Assembly: GCF_016031625.1 (NCBI RefSeq)
Contig: NZ_JACCHP010000012.1
Coordinates: forward strand, 152,722 to 216,721
Length of the DNA stretch: 64,000 nt
DNA from: Bradyrhizobium agreste
GTDB lineage: Bacteria; Pseudomonadota; Alphaproteobacteria; Rhizobiales; Xanthobacteraceae
Reading direction: 5' to 3'
Below are positions 25,200 through 34,231 of the stretch, piece by piece. Within the stretch, counting starts at the first letter, position 1. Each line of letters starts with the position of its first letter. The notes under the pieces are model-generated. The model made no database searches. It was given only the letters and a program-made list of their open reading frames with translations, and was not told the origin of the DNA. Made by a program: the position numbers and the translations under genes.

Positions 25200-25903
25200 C
25201 ACACCCCGAGATAAGCTTCCTTGACCGTGTCGCTCGCCAGCATCTCGGCCGAGGTGCCTGAGCTGCGGATCGTGCCCGCCTCGATCAGATAAGCGCGGTC
25301 GACCACCTTCAGCACCTGCTGCACGTTCTGCTCGACGATCAGCACCGTCAGCCCGCTGGCGCGGATCCGCTTCACCAGCTCGAACACCTGCTGCACCACG
25401 ACCGGTGCAAGCCCCGCCGAGGGTTCGTCGAGCAGCAACAGTTTCGGATTGGACATCATCGCACGGCCGATGGCGCACATCTGCTGCTCGCCGCCGGACA
25501 TGGTTCCGGCCATCTGGTGACGGCGTTCCTTCAGGCGCGGAAACAGGTCGAACACCACCTCCAGCCGCTCGGCGTAGTGGTCCCGCGCCTCCTTCATGAA
25601 GGCGCCCATCTTGAGATTGTCGTCGACCGTGAGTTGCGAAAACAGCCGCCGGTTCTCCGGCACATGCGCAATGCCGAGGCTGACGATCTTGTGCGCCGGG
25701 GTCGCGACGAGGTCGACGCCTTCCATCTTGATCGATCCGCGCGAGGGGCGGATCAAGCCGGAGATGACGCGCATCAAGGTGGTCTTGCCGGCGCCGTTCG
25801 GGCCGATGACGCCGACGGCTTCGCCGCCCTTCACGTCGAGATTGAGGTCGAACAGCGCCTGAAAAGTGCCATAGCCGGCATTGACGCCGCGAAGCTCCAG
25901 CAT
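25199..25903 (-). CDS. livF: ABC transporter ATP-binding protein (LivF family)
   Basis: 234 residues, the standard LivF size. Walker A GPNGAGKTTLMRV, Q-loop region HVPENRRLFSQLTVDDNL, signature MSGGEQQMCAIGRAMM, Walker B LLLLDEPSAGLAP and H-loop ILIVEQNV. It hydrolyses ATP to drive the LivH/LivM permease. It lies between the livG-like and livH-like genes with only a few bases spacing. Confidence 0.9.
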   Translation of the reverse strand: MLELRGVNAGYGTFQALFDLNLDVKGGEAVGVIGPNGAGKTTLMRVISGLIRPSRGSIKMEGVDLVATPAHKIVSLGIAHVPENRRLFSQLTVDDNLKMGAFMKEARDHYAERLEVVFDLFPRLKERRHQMAGTMSGGEQQMCAIGRAMMSNPKLLLLDEPSAGLAPVVVQQVFELVKRIRASGLTVLIVEQNVQQVLKVVDRAYLIEAGTIRSSGTSAEMLASDTVKEAYLGV

Positions 25904-25906
25904 CGC

Positions 25907-26674
25907 CTAGCCTCCCGCGCGGCGGCGCGCTTCAGCGGCCGCGGCCTGCGTGGTCTCGGCGTCGGTGCCGAGATAGACCTCGATGACGCGCGGATCGCCC
26001 GCGACCGCGCTCGGCAGGCCTTCCGAGATCTTCTCGCCATGATCGAGCACCATGACGCGGTCGACGACGCGCATCAGGACGCCCATGATGTGCTCGACCC
26101 AGATGATGGTGATGCCGAGCTCGTCGCGGATGTTGCGCAGCATGTCCGCGGCCTGGTCCATCTCGGCCTCGTCGAGGCCGCCGAGGCTCTCGTCGGCGAG
26201 CAACAGCTTTGGCGCGGTGGCGAGTGCCTTCGCCAGCTCGAGCTTCTTCAGCCCTGCGGCGCCCAGCCCATCGACGCTGGCATGGCGATCGGTCGGCAGG
26301 CCGACCATCGCCAGCGACCGCTCGGCCGCCTCCTCCGCCTTGGCGCGGCTGTGGCGGCCCTGGCCGTAGAAGCCGGCAAGCGCGACGTTCTCGAAAATGC
26401 TCAAGCGGCGGAACGGCCGCGGGATCTGGAAGGTCCGTCCGATGCCGCTGTTGATGATCCGGTGCGGCGCCAGGCCCGCGATCTCGTGCCCGGCGAACAG
26501 GATCGATCCGGAGGTCGGTGCCAGCGTGCCGGACAGCATGTTGAAGATCGTGCTCTTGCCCGAGCCGTTGGGGCCGATCAGGCCGAGGATCTCGCCCTGG
26601 TCGACCCGGAACGACACGTTGTTCACGGCGGTGAAGCCGCCAAACCGCTTCACCAATCCGCTGACTTCCAACAC
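25907..26674 (-). CDS. livG: ABC transporter ATP-binding protein (LivG family)
   Basis: 255 residues. Walker A GPNGSGKSTIFNMLSG, the LivG-type stretch IINSGIGRTFQIPRPFRRLS, signature-region AAGLKKLELAKALA in place of the usual LSGGQ (LivG proteins are often divergent here), Walker B LLLADESLGGLDEAE and switch His in IWVEHIMGV. It is the second ATPase of the importer. Three bases separate it from livF. Confidence 0.88.
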   Translation of the reverse strand: MLEVSGLVKRFGGFTAVNNVSFRVDQGEILGLIGPNGSGKSTIFNMLSGTLAPTSGSILFAGHEIAGLAPHRIINSGIGRTFQIPRPFRRLSIFENVALAGFYGQGRHSRAKAEEAAERSLAMVGLPTDRHASVDGLGAAGLKKLELAKALATAPKLLLADESLGGLDEAEMDQAADMLRNIRDELGITIIWVEHIMGVLMRVVDRVMVLDHGEKISEGLPSAVAGDPRVIEVYLGTDAETTQAAAAEARRRAGG

Positions 26675-26686
26675 CGCAGCACTCCG

Positions 26687-27997
26687 CTACTGGTTGCTGT
26701 AGGTGGTGCCCTTGGGCAGCGGCAGCACGGCCTCGCGCTGCGCCTGGCTCTTGGGCCACACCACATAGGACTTGTCGTCGACGTATTGGATCACGACGGG
26801 GAACGAGCGCTCGTTCTGGCCGGCCATTGGCGAGCCCTCGCCGTGGAATTTGACGCCGAAGCCGAGCATGGTGCCGCCTTCGGGTATGTCGGTGTCCAGT
26901 GCTGCCTTGCGCAGGGAATCGGGATCTACGCCGCCATATTTCTTGATCGCTCGCGGCAGCACGTCGGTCAGGAATAAATTGGTGTTGGACGCAGCCATGC
27001 CGACATGGGCCGAACGAATGGCGACGCCCGGCTTGCGCTTGTCGAACTCCTCGCCAATCGCCTTGATGATCGGCGGCAGCTTCGGATCCATGCTCTTCTG
27101 GTTGGCGAGCCAGATCGAGATCGGATCGGTGTTGAAGACGTAGTTTACGTCGGCGCCCAGGCCTTCCTTCAGCTTCTCGTAGACGCCGTAGCCGGCGCCA
27201 TGTCCCACGAGTGCCGCAAACTTCAGCCCCTGCTCGCGGGCCTGCCGGAGCAACAGGGTGATGTCGGGATTATAGCCGGTATGGAAGACCACATCCGGCT
27301 TGGCCCGCTTCAGCTTGGTGACCAGCGCAGACAAATCCGGGGCCGTCGCCGAATAGCCCTCTCTGAGCACAATGTTGAAACCAGCCTTCTTGGCACCGGC
27401 CTCGTTGCCTTTGGCAACGTCGACGCCGTAGGCGCCGTCCTCGTGGATGATGGCGACCCGCAGGTCCTTCGGGTCCTTGCCCAACTTCTCCTTCGCGTTC
27501 TGCGCGATGAAGTCCATCGTCATCATGCCGAACTGATCGCCGGAGGCCTGCGGGCGAAACACGTATTTGTAGTTCTTGTTCTCCAGCACCGCCGACGAAA
27601 TGCAGGTCGTGATCCACATGAACTTCTTCAGCTGCTCGACGCGCGCTGCCACCGGCACGCATTGCGCCGAGGAGAAGAAGCCGAGCAGCATGTCGACCTT
27701 TTCCTGCTCGATCAAACGGATCGCTTCATTGATGGCGACATCCGGCTTGCTCTGAGCATCGGCATAGATCGCCTCGATCTTGTAGCCTTCGACCTCTTTC
27801 GCGCTGTACTGATCCAGCATGATCCTTGCGCCGGTATATTGCAGCTCCGAACCGCCGCCGGCGAGCGGGCCGGTCAGATCGTAGATGACGCCGATCTTGA
27901 GCTTCTTTTCTTGGGCCGCGGCAGACACCGCCAAGCCCGTCGCTGATATCGCGACCAACAGCCCACGTACCAAGCGGGCAGCCATGCGCAGGCGCAT
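26687..27997 (-). CDS. periplasmic binding protein of the Liv-type ABC importer
   Basis: 436 residues from the ATG at 27995-27997, preceded by GGGAGGTTTTG. A Sec signal peptide (LVRGLLVAISATGLAVSAAAQ) is followed by a type I periplasmic-binding fold beginning KLKIGVIYDLTGPLAGGGSE. AINEAIRLIEQEKVDMLLGFFSS and AIIHEDGAYGVDVAKG are typical of LivJ-like/HAAT receptors. First gene of the importer operon, so its ligand defines the system. The sequence looks closer to amide or aromatic-acid receptors than to classical LivJ, but the ligand is not determinable. Confidence 0.87.
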   Translation of the reverse strand: MRLRMAARLVRGLLVAISATGLAVSAAAQEKKLKIGVIYDLTGPLAGGGSELQYTGARIMLDQYSAKEVEGYKIEAIYADAQSKPDVAINEAIRLIEQEKVDMLLGFFSSAQCVPVAARVEQLKKFMWITTCISSAVLENKNYKYVFRPQASGDQFGMMTMDFIAQNAKEKLGKDPKDLRVAIIHEDGAYGVDVAKGNEAGAKKAGFNIVLREGYSATAPDLSALVTKLKRAKPDVVFHTGYNPDITLLLRQAREQGLKFAALVGHGAGYGVYEKLKEGLGADVNYVFNTDPISIWLANQKSMDPKLPPIIKAIGEEFDKRKPGVAIRSAHVGMAASNTNLFLTDVLPRAIKKYGGVDPDSLRKAALDTDIPEGGTMLGFGVKFHGEGSPMAGQNERSFPVVIQYVDDKSYVVWPKSQAQREAVLPLPKGTTYSNQ

Positions 27998-28090
27998 CAA
28001 AACCTCCCTAGACGATTGTGCATTGCATTCTTGGTGCAATTTCGTCTGCCCATCACATGGGCTGAGCGGGGCGATGTCAAGCCTCGCGCA

Positions 28091-28795
28091 TCAGTGCGCT
28101 GCGAACTGCTGCTCGACGAAGGCCGTGACAAATCGCGGCATGGACGGCCTGAGATCGCTGGTCCCCCGCACGAGATGAATGGCCGACAGCTCCGGCTCGG
28201 CCTCGCGCGCCAGGTTGGCTTCGATCCGGGCACGAGCCACATCGCCCGGCATGTCCAGGTTGATGACCTGCAACATCGCGATCGTGGGACCGGTGACCAC
28301 GCAATGCCAGCCCGGCTCGATCCGATAGTCGGCCGCCGTCAGGCCGGTCTCCTCGTCGAGCTCGCGGACGACGCTGCCGGGAATGTCGAGCGCGCCGTCC
28401 CTGACGTCGTCGAGATCCGGCGTTCCTGAGGGGAAATAGATGCGGCCTGCGTTGGCGGTGTGGGGCGCCATCTCGCCCATGATGAAGGCGCCGTCGGAGG
28501 CCCGCAACGCCCCCATGCCAAAGCCGTTGAACACGGCCTTGTCGGGAAAGCCCCAGTCGCGCCAGGCGAGGAAGCTCGCGAAATCAGTCTCGAAATAGGT
28601 CGCCGTCAGGTGACCGTCGCTGAACGCGGCGTCCCGCCCGAGCAGGACGCGGCCGTTCCAGATCTTCGGCCGCTCGCGCTGCTTCTCGGCAAAATGCGCC
28701 GCGATCTCGACGCGGCGCTGCTCGGCGAACGGCCAGACGATCGGCCGCACCGCGAGATCGAGCGTCGCGACGCGATGAATGACCGGAGACGTCAT
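28091..28795 (-). CDS. NUDIX-like hydrolase with degenerate Nudix box
   Basis: 234 residues from the ATG at 28793-28795. The central RELDEETGL matches the second half of the Nudix box (REUXEEXGU), but the first half (G-x5-E) is degraded: the segment reads DDVRDGALDIPGSVVREL without the expected Gly and Glu. Before it, KIWNGRVLLGRDAAF and AFIMGEMAPHTANAGRIYFPSG fit the fold. Catalytic Glu residues of the EE pair remain, so pyrophosphohydrolase activity is possible but uncertain. It follows the NMT1-type binding protein gene by 28 bases and may be in that operon. Confidence 0.75.
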   Translation of the reverse strand: MTSPVIHRVATLDLAVRPIVWPFAEQRRVEIAAHFAEKQRERPKIWNGRVLLGRDAAFSDGHLTATYFETDFASFLAWRDWGFPDKAVFNGFGMGALRASDGAFIMGEMAPHTANAGRIYFPSGTPDLDDVRDGALDIPGSVVRELDEETGLTAADYRIEPGWHCVVTGPTIAMLQVINLDMPGDVARARIEANLAREAEPELSAIHLVRGTSDLRPSMPRFVTAFVEQQFAAH

Positions 28796-28823
28796 GAAGC
28801 CTGATACCACGCCTTCGCGTCGG

Positions 28824-29849
28824 CTATTTGGCGCTCCCGGTGGTCTTCTTGGCCTGCTCGACGAATTTGTTGGTGAAGGTCTTGCTGACGTCGATCTTGG
28901 CGTTCGCCACCTCGGGCGAGCCGACACTGAACACGTTAAGCACGGCATCGGCGCCCTTCGGGTCCATCTTGCCGGTCTCGGAATACATCGGGATCGTGTT
29001 CTTCAGTGCGGCGAGATAGAGGTCCTTGTTCTTGCCGACGGTCTCCTCCGGCATCTTCGCCATGATCTCCTCAGGGCTGTGCGAATGGATCCAGGCGAGC
29101 GTGGCGAGGATCGCATTGGTGAGCGCCTGCGCCTCCTTCTCGTGGCCGTTGATCCAGGCCACGGTCGAATACAGCGCACCGCCCGGATATTCGCCGCCGA
29201 ACGTCTCCAGCGTGTCCTTCTGGGTGCGGGTGTCCGAAAGGATACGCAGATCCTTGCGGCTGCCCTGCAGCACGGTCACGGACGGATCGAGCATCACGGC
29301 CGCGTCGATCTGGCCCTGCTCCATCGCGGCCACGGCCGTAGCGCCCAGGCCCACCCCGATTACGGCGGCGCTGGTGGGATCGAGCCCGTTCTTCTTGAGC
29401 ATGTATTTCAGGAAGAAGTCGGTGGAGGAGCCGGGCGCACTGACGCCAACCTTCTTGCCGGCGAGATCTTTGACCGACTTGATGTCGTTGGTCCGCGAGG
29501 GCGCGACCACCAGAACGAGGCCGGGATAGCGGTCATAGACCACGAAGGATTGCAGCTCCTGCTTCTTGGCGGCGAGATTGACGCAATGGTCGAAATAGCC
29601 GGAGACCACGTCGGCGCTGCCGCCGAGCACGGCTTTGAGCGCGTCCGAGCCGCCCTTGAGGTCGACGAGCTCGACACTGACGCCGGCCTTCTCGTATTCG
29701 CCAAGCTGCTTGGCCAGCACCGTCGGCAGATAGCACAGGCAGGAGCCGCCGCCGACCGCGATGGTGACTTTGCTTTGCGCCGCGGCAAGCGAGGTGGTGA
29801 GCGTCAGCGCGAGCAGCGCGCCCGCGAGCCTGGCAATCGTGTTCTTCAT
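28824..29849 (-). CDS. NMT1/SsuA-type ABC transporter substrate-binding protein
   Basis: 341 residues with a Sec signal peptide (IARLAGALLALTLTTSLAAAQ). The mature part starts SKVTIAVGGGSCLCYLPTVLAKQLGEYEK and continues with SDALKAVLGGSADVVSGYFDH and KDLAGKKVGVSAPGSSTDFFLKYML, the layout of the NMT1/SsuA/TauA receptors for sulfonates, nitrate or pyrimidine precursors. It works with the permease and ATPase genes immediately upstream. The substrate is unknown; there are no sulfonatase or thiamine genes beside it to hint at one. Confidence 0.86.
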   Translation of the reverse strand: MKNTIARLAGALLALTLTTSLAAAQSKVTIAVGGGSCLCYLPTVLAKQLGEYEKAGVSVELVDLKGGSDALKAVLGGSADVVSGYFDHCVNLAAKKQELQSFVVYDRYPGLVLVVAPSRTNDIKSVKDLAGKKVGVSAPGSSTDFFLKYMLKKNGLDPTSAAVIGVGLGATAVAAMEQGQIDAAVMLDPSVTVLQGSRKDLRILSDTRTQKDTLETFGGEYPGGALYSTVAWINGHEKEAQALTNAILATLAWIHSHSPEEIMAKMPEETVGKNKDLYLAALKNTIPMYSETGKMDPKGADAVLNVFSVGSPEVANAKIDVSKTFTNKFVEQAKKTTGSAK

Positions 29850-29999
29850 TGGTTTTCCTCCGTTCGGCCGGCGGCACCATAGAGCAGCGGGGCTGGCTTG
29901 AGAAGCACCGCCTGAGCGGGCTGTCCATCAGCCCTTCGGCGCAATGGCGTGCCCGGGCACAACCGAGATCGCATCGACGCGGCCAAGCCGACTTGCTTC

Positions 30000-30788
30000 C
30001 TACCCGCGCCCGTCCGACGCCGTCGGCCGCCACACCAGGAGGCGCCGCTCCACCAGCGTGACGCCGAAGTCGATCAGGATGACGAAAGCCGACAGCACGA
30101 ACATGCCGGCGAACACGCCGGCAACGTCGAACACGCCCTCGGCCTGCTGGATCAGGTAGCCGAGCCCGGCCGCAGATCCCAGATATTCGCCGACCACCGC
30201 GCCGACCACGGCGAAGCCGACCGAGGTGTGCAGCGACGAGAACATCCAGGACAGCGCCGACGGCCAATAGACATGTTGCATCAACTGCCGCTCGCTCATG
30301 CCGAGCATGCGGCCATTGTCGAGCACGGTTCGGCTGACCTCCTTGACGCCCTGATAGACGTTGAAGAACACGATGAAGAACACCAAGGTGACGCCGAGCG
30401 CGACCTTGGACCAGATGCCGAGCCCGAGCCACAGCGCGAAGATTGGCGCCAGCACGACGCGCGGCAGTGCGTTGACCATCTTCACATAGGGGTCGAACAC
30501 CGCGGCGACCAGCGGCTGGCGCGCGAACCAGAAGCCGACCAGGACCCCGCCGAGCGATCCGATCACGAAGGCGAGGATCGATTCCGCCAGGGTGATGCCG
30601 AGGTGCTTCCAGATCACGCCGGAGGCGAACCATTTCACGATCTGGCTGAACACGTCGAACGGATTGGAGAAGAAGAACGGCGGCAGCAGGATCTTGCCGA
30701 ACACGGGCACGGTCGACAGCACCTGCCACAGCACGATGCCGACGACCGCGACCAGGACCTGCAGCGCGAACAGCGTGGGCCGCGACAT
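30000..30788 (-). CDS. SsuC/TauC-like ABC transporter permease
   Basis: 262 residues with about six membrane helices. The BPD-type coupling loop reads ALPRVVLAPIFALWLGLG and later AVVGAVVGEYLGSAAGLGYLI, both typical of the nitrate/sulfonate/taurine permease family. It overlaps the last base of the upstream ATPase gene and lies 150 bases before the binding-protein gene. Confidence 0.87.
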   Translation of the reverse strand: MSRPTLFALQVLVAVVGIVLWQVLSTVPVFGKILLPPFFFSNPFDVFSQIVKWFASGVIWKHLGITLAESILAFVIGSLGGVLVGFWFARQPLVAAVFDPYVKMVNALPRVVLAPIFALWLGLGIWSKVALGVTLVFFIVFFNVYQGVKEVSRTVLDNGRMLGMSERQLMQHVYWPSALSWMFSSLHTSVGFAVVGAVVGEYLGSAAGLGYLIQQAEGVFDVAGVFAGMFVLSAFVILIDFGVTLVERRLLVWRPTASDGRG

Positions 30789-31606
30789 CAGACCGCCTCC
30801 GCCGCCCGGGTGGACTGCGCGTAACCCTTCATCACCTCGTCCTTCAGCACGCTCCAGATCTCGCGATGGAGCGCATGGAATTCCTTGTCGAGACGCACCT
30901 CGAAGATGTCGCGCGGGCGGGCCAGGCCGACGCGCCAGTCGCCGATGATGCGCGAGGACGGCCCCGCCGACATGATCACGACGCGGTCGGCAAGCGCGAT
31001 CGCCTCCTCCAGATCATGCGTCACGAACAGCACGGCCTTGCGGTCCGCATTCCACAAGTCGAGCAGCAGATTACCCATGACCTGACGCGTCTGCGCATCG
31101 AGCGGCCCGAACGGCTCGTCCATCAGAAGGATCTTCGGATCGCGGATCAGCACCTGCGCCAGCGCCACGCGCTTGCGCTGGCCGCCGGAGAGCATGTGCG
31201 GATAGCGGTTCGCGAAGGCGCCAAGGCCAACGGAGGTCAGCCATTTCAGGGCCTGCGACAAGGCTTCCGTGCGCGGCGTACCCTTGATCTCGAGCCCGAT
31301 CGCGACATTGTCGAGCGCGGTCTTCCAGGGGAAGAGCGCATCGGCCTGGAACAAATAGCCGGCATCCCGATTCAGTCCTGCCAATGGCTGGTCGAAAATC
31401 CTGACGCTGCCTGCGGCGGGCTTGAGCAGGCCCGCCGCGACGTTGAGTAGCGTCGATTTTCCGCAGCCGGTCGGGCCGACGATGGCGACGAACTCGCCCT
31501 GCGCCACCGCGAGATGAGCCTTCTCCACCGCCGTATAGACCCGGCCGTCCCCCAGCCGGAACGCAACCTCGGTATCTTCCAGCGCCACTGCCGTGGGCGT
31601 CGTCAT
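30788..31606 (-). CDS. SsuB/TauB-like ABC transporter ATP-binding protein
   Basis: 272 residues. Walker A GPTGCGKSTLLNV, Q-loop YLFQADALFPWKTALDNV, signature LSGGQRKRVALAQVL, Walker B ILLMDEPFGPLDA and switch FVTHDLEEAI are all intact. It energises the NMT1-type importer and is first in a three-gene (possibly four with the NUDIX gene) minus-strand operon. It is divergent from the osmoprotectant-type genes at 31888, with a palindromic repeat in the gap. Confidence 0.9.
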   Translation of the reverse strand: MTTPTAVALEDTEVAFRLGDGRVYTAVEKAHLAVAQGEFVAIVGPTGCGKSTLLNVAAGLLKPAAGSVRIFDQPLAGLNRDAGYLFQADALFPWKTALDNVAIGLEIKGTPRTEALSQALKWLTSVGLGAFANRYPHMLSGGQRKRVALAQVLIRDPKILLMDEPFGPLDAQTRQVMGNLLLDLWNADRKAVLFVTHDLEEAIALADRVVIMSAGPSSRIIGDWRVGLARPRDIFEVRLDKEFHALHREIWSVLKDEVMKGYAQSTRAAEAV

Positions 31607-31699
31607 ATGCTTCCTCCGAACTCAGCCCGATGCCTTAGCCGCTCGCGCCGCCAAGTTCAATCGAGGCGCCGGGCGTGCTACGTATGCCGTGCTGCCGCG

Positions 31700-31868
31700 C
31701 TCTTACCCTCCCCTGGAGGGGGAGGGTCGATCGCGCGCAGCGCGAGCGGGGTGGGGTGATCTCTCCACTCGGGCAGTATTCGACGCGGAGAGACCGTCAC
31801 CCCACCCCGGTTCGCATTCCGCTTCGCTTCATGCGCACCGACCCTCCCCCTCCAGGGGAGGGTAAGAG
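31700..31868. repeat. dispersed palindromic repeat, family C
   Basis: A 169-base element whose ends are near-perfect inverted repeats (CTCTTACCCTCCCCTGGAGG ... CCTCCAGGGGAGGGTAAGAG). It fills most of the gap between two divergent ABC operons and contains no coding frame. Such G/C-rich elements are common in Bradyrhizobium intergenic regions (recalled). It may sit within the 5' leader of the plus-strand gene. Confidence 0.75.
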
Positions 31869-31887
31869 AAAAGAGAGCTCACCTGCG

Positions 31888-32670
31888 ATGTCCTCCAAAC
31901 TGGCCATCAGCTACCACCACGTCACCAAGCGCTTCGGCTCCCTTGCCGCCGTCGACGACGTGTCGCTCGGCGTCGCCGCGGGTGAGTTTGTGGCGATCGT
32001 CGGTGGCTCGGGCTCGGGCAAGACCACGCTGCTGCGGCTCGCCAACCGGCTGATCGAGGCCGATAGCGGCACCATCACCGTCGAAGGCGAGGACGCGCGG
32101 AATGTCGATCCGGTCGCGCTGCGGCGCCGGATCGGCTACGTCTTCCAGAGCGGTGGGCTGTTTCCGCACTTAAGCGTCGCCGACAATATCGGCATCACAC
32201 CGAAGCTGCTCGGCGAGCCGGTTGCGGCCGTGGCGGGGCGCGTCGACGAGCTGCTGGAGCTGGTGCAGCTCGACCGCACATCGCACCGCGAACGGCTGCC
32301 CGAGGACCTCTCCGGCGGCGAGCGCCAGCGCGTCGGCGTGGCGCGGGCGCTCGCGGCAAGACCCCGCATCATGCTGATGGACGAGCCGTTCGGCGCGCTC
32401 GATCCCCTCACCCGCGATGCGCTCGGTGACGACTATCGCACGTTGCACCGCAAGCTCGGCCTCACCACCGTGATGATCACGCATGACATGTCCGAGGCGA
32501 TCCTGCTCGCCGACCGCATCGCGGTGATGCGCGGCGGACGATTGCTCGCACAGGGGACAGCTGCGGAGCTCTCGAGCAGCCGCGACGATTACGTGCTCGA
32601 GCTGTTGCGCACCCCGCGCCGCCAGGTCGAGCGGCTGAATGCGTTGCTTCCGATGGGCGGTGCGGCATGA
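31888..32670 (+). CDS. osmoprotectant-type ABC transporter ATP-binding protein (OpuCA/ProV-like)
   Basis: 260 residues from the ATG at 31888 (MSSKLAISYHHVTKRFGSL); the longer upstream frame reads through the family C repeat. Walker A GGSGSGKTTLLRLANRL, Q-loop YVFQSGGLFPHLSVADNI, signature LSGGERQRVGVARAL, Walker B IMLMDEPFGALDPLTRD and switch MITHDMSEAI. The GALDPLTRD and RLIEADSGTI features fit the OpuCA/glycine-betaine subfamily. It lacks the C-terminal CBS domains of longer OpuCA proteins. The stop overlaps the next gene by 4 bases (ATGA). Confidence 0.87.
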   Translation: MSSKLAISYHHVTKRFGSLAAVDDVSLGVAAGEFVAIVGGSGSGKTTLLRLANRLIEADSGTITVEGEDARNVDPVALRRRIGYVFQSGGLFPHLSVADNIGITPKLLGEPVAAVAGRVDELLELVQLDRTSHRERLPEDLSGGERQRVGVARALAARPRIMLMDEPFGALDPLTRDALGDDYRTLHRKLGLTTVMITHDMSEAILLADRIAVMRGGRLLAQGTAAELSSSRDDYVLELLRTPRRQVERLNALLPMGGAA

Positions 32671-34226
32671 GCATCTTCACCGATCCGCGCTGGGGCGAGG
32701 CGCTGTCGCATCTGCCGGACTACCTCGGCAACCATGTGCGGGTGAGCCTCGCCGCCCTCGCGCTTGGCCTCGCCGTGAGCTTGCCACTGGCGATTTTGAC
32801 GCGCAACCGTCCGGCGCCGCGCGGCATCCTGCTCGCGTTCGCCAGCATCGTGCAGACCGTACCCGGGCTGGCGCTGCTCGCGCTGTTCTATCCGCTGTTG
32901 CTGCTGGCTGCTTCCCTCACGCTGGCTTGGTTCGGAATATCTTTCTCGGCATTCGGCTTCCTGCCCGCGATGCTGGCGCTGGCGCTCTATTCGATGCTGC
33001 CGGTGCTGCGCAACGGCATCACCGGCCTCAACGGCATCGATCCCGCGCTGATCGAGGCAGCGAAAGGCGTCGGCATGACCGCGCGGCAATCGCTGCTGAT
33101 TGTCGAGCTGCCGCTCGCGCTGCCGGTGATGATGGCCGGCATCCGCACCGCGGCGGTGTGGGTGATCGGAACCGCGACGCTGTCGACGCCGATCGGGCAG
33201 ACCAGCCTCGGCAATTACATTTTTGCCGGCCTTCAGACCCAGAACTGGGTATTCGTGCTGTTCGGCTGCGTGGCTTCCGCCCTGCTCGCGCTCGCAGTCG
33301 ACCAGTTGCTTGGGCTGATCGAGACCGGCCTGCGGCTCCGCAACCGCGTGCGCAGCGGTCTCGGCGCGGTCGGAATCGCGGCGCTGGTCGCTGCAACGCT
33401 GGTACCGACCATGGGACGCTCGTCCTCAGGCTATGTGGTCGGCGCCAAAACCTTCGCCGAGCAATATGTGCTGTCGGCGTTGATGAGGGACCGCCTCGAG
33501 GCGGCAGGCCTCTCGGCTAGTGCGCGCTCCGGCCTCGGCTCCAGCGTGATCTTCGGGGCGCTGAAGGCCGGCGATATCGATCTCTATGTCGATTATTCCG
33601 GCACGCTCTGGGCCAACCAGCTGCATCGCACCGACATCAAGCCCCGCGCCGAGCTGGTCGCGGAATTGAAGACGGCGCTCGCCAAGGACAACATCACCCT
33701 GCTCGGCGAGCTCGGCTTTGAGAACGCCTATGCGCTGGTGATGCCAAGACGACGCGCCGAGGCGCTCGGCATCCGAACTGTCGCCGATCTCGCCGCACAT
33801 GCGGCCACGCTGTCGATTGCCGGCGACTACGAGTTCTTCTCGCGCCCGGAATGGGCCGCGCTGCAAAAGGCCTATGTGCTGCAGTTCCGCACCCAGCGCC
33901 AGATGCAACCGGACTTCATGTATGCGGCCGTCGCCAGCGGCGAAGTCGACGTCATCGCCGGCTACACCAGCGACGGCTTGATCGCCAAATACGAGCTCAC
34001 AGCGCTCGACGATCCCAAACACGCGATCCCGCCCTATGATGCTATCCTGCTGCTGGCGCCGAAACGCGCCGGCGACGAGCGACTGCAGGCGGCGCTCAAG
34101 CCATTGCTCGGCAAGATCGACATCGCCACCATGCGCGAGGCGAACCTCCGCGCCAGCGGCAATGATGCGAATTCATCGCCCGATGCTGTGGCGAAGTGGT
34201 TGTGGGAGAAAGTGGCTAAACGATAG
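32667..34226 (+). CDS. fused permease and substrate-binding protein, OpuB/OpuC type
   Basis: 519 residues. Residues 1-~250: permease with about six helices, including the coupling loop NGITGLNGIDPALIEAAKGVGM and TLSTPIGQTSLGNYIFAGLQ, a ProW/OpuCB signature. Residues ~255-519: OpuCC/ProX-like type II binding domain starting YVVGAKTFAEQYVLSALMRD and containing GDIDLYVDYSGTLWANQ and SGEVDVIAGYTSDGLI. The binding domain is therefore tethered to the permease outside the membrane. Characterised fused relatives import glycine betaine or choline, and one (EgtU) imports ergothioneine; the substrate here is open. It works with the overlapping ATPase gene. It converges on the next gene with 5 bases between stops. 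Confidence 0.87.
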   Translation: MSIFTDPRWGEALSHLPDYLGNHVRVSLAALALGLAVSLPLAILTRNRPAPRGILLAFASIVQTVPGLALLALFYPLLLLAASLTLAWFGISFSAFGFLPAMLALALYSMLPVLRNGITGLNGIDPALIEAAKGVGMTARQSLLIVELPLALPVMMAGIRTAAVWVIGTATLSTPIGQTSLGNYIFAGLQTQNWVFVLFGCVASALLALAVDQLLGLIETGLRLRNRVRSGLGAVGIAALVAATLVPTMGRSSSGYVVGAKTFAEQYVLSALMRDRLEAAGLSASARSGLGSSVIFGALKAGDIDLYVDYSGTLWANQLHRTDIKPRAELVAELKTALAKDNITLLGELGFENAYALVMPRRRAEALGIRTVADLAAHAATLSIAGDYEFFSRPEWAALQKAYVLQFRTQRQMQPDFMYAAVASGEVDVIAGYTSDGLIAKYELTALDDPKHAIPPYDAILLLAPKRAGDERLQAALKPLLGKIDIATMREANLRASGNDANSSPDAVAKWLWEKVAKR

Positions 34227-34231
34227 GCCGG

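Noticed and set aside
24288..25214. 308-codon plus-strand ORF opposite livH
   Set aside because: Repetitive Glu/His/Asp-rich shadow; livH on the minus strand is complete and overlaps its neighbours as expected.
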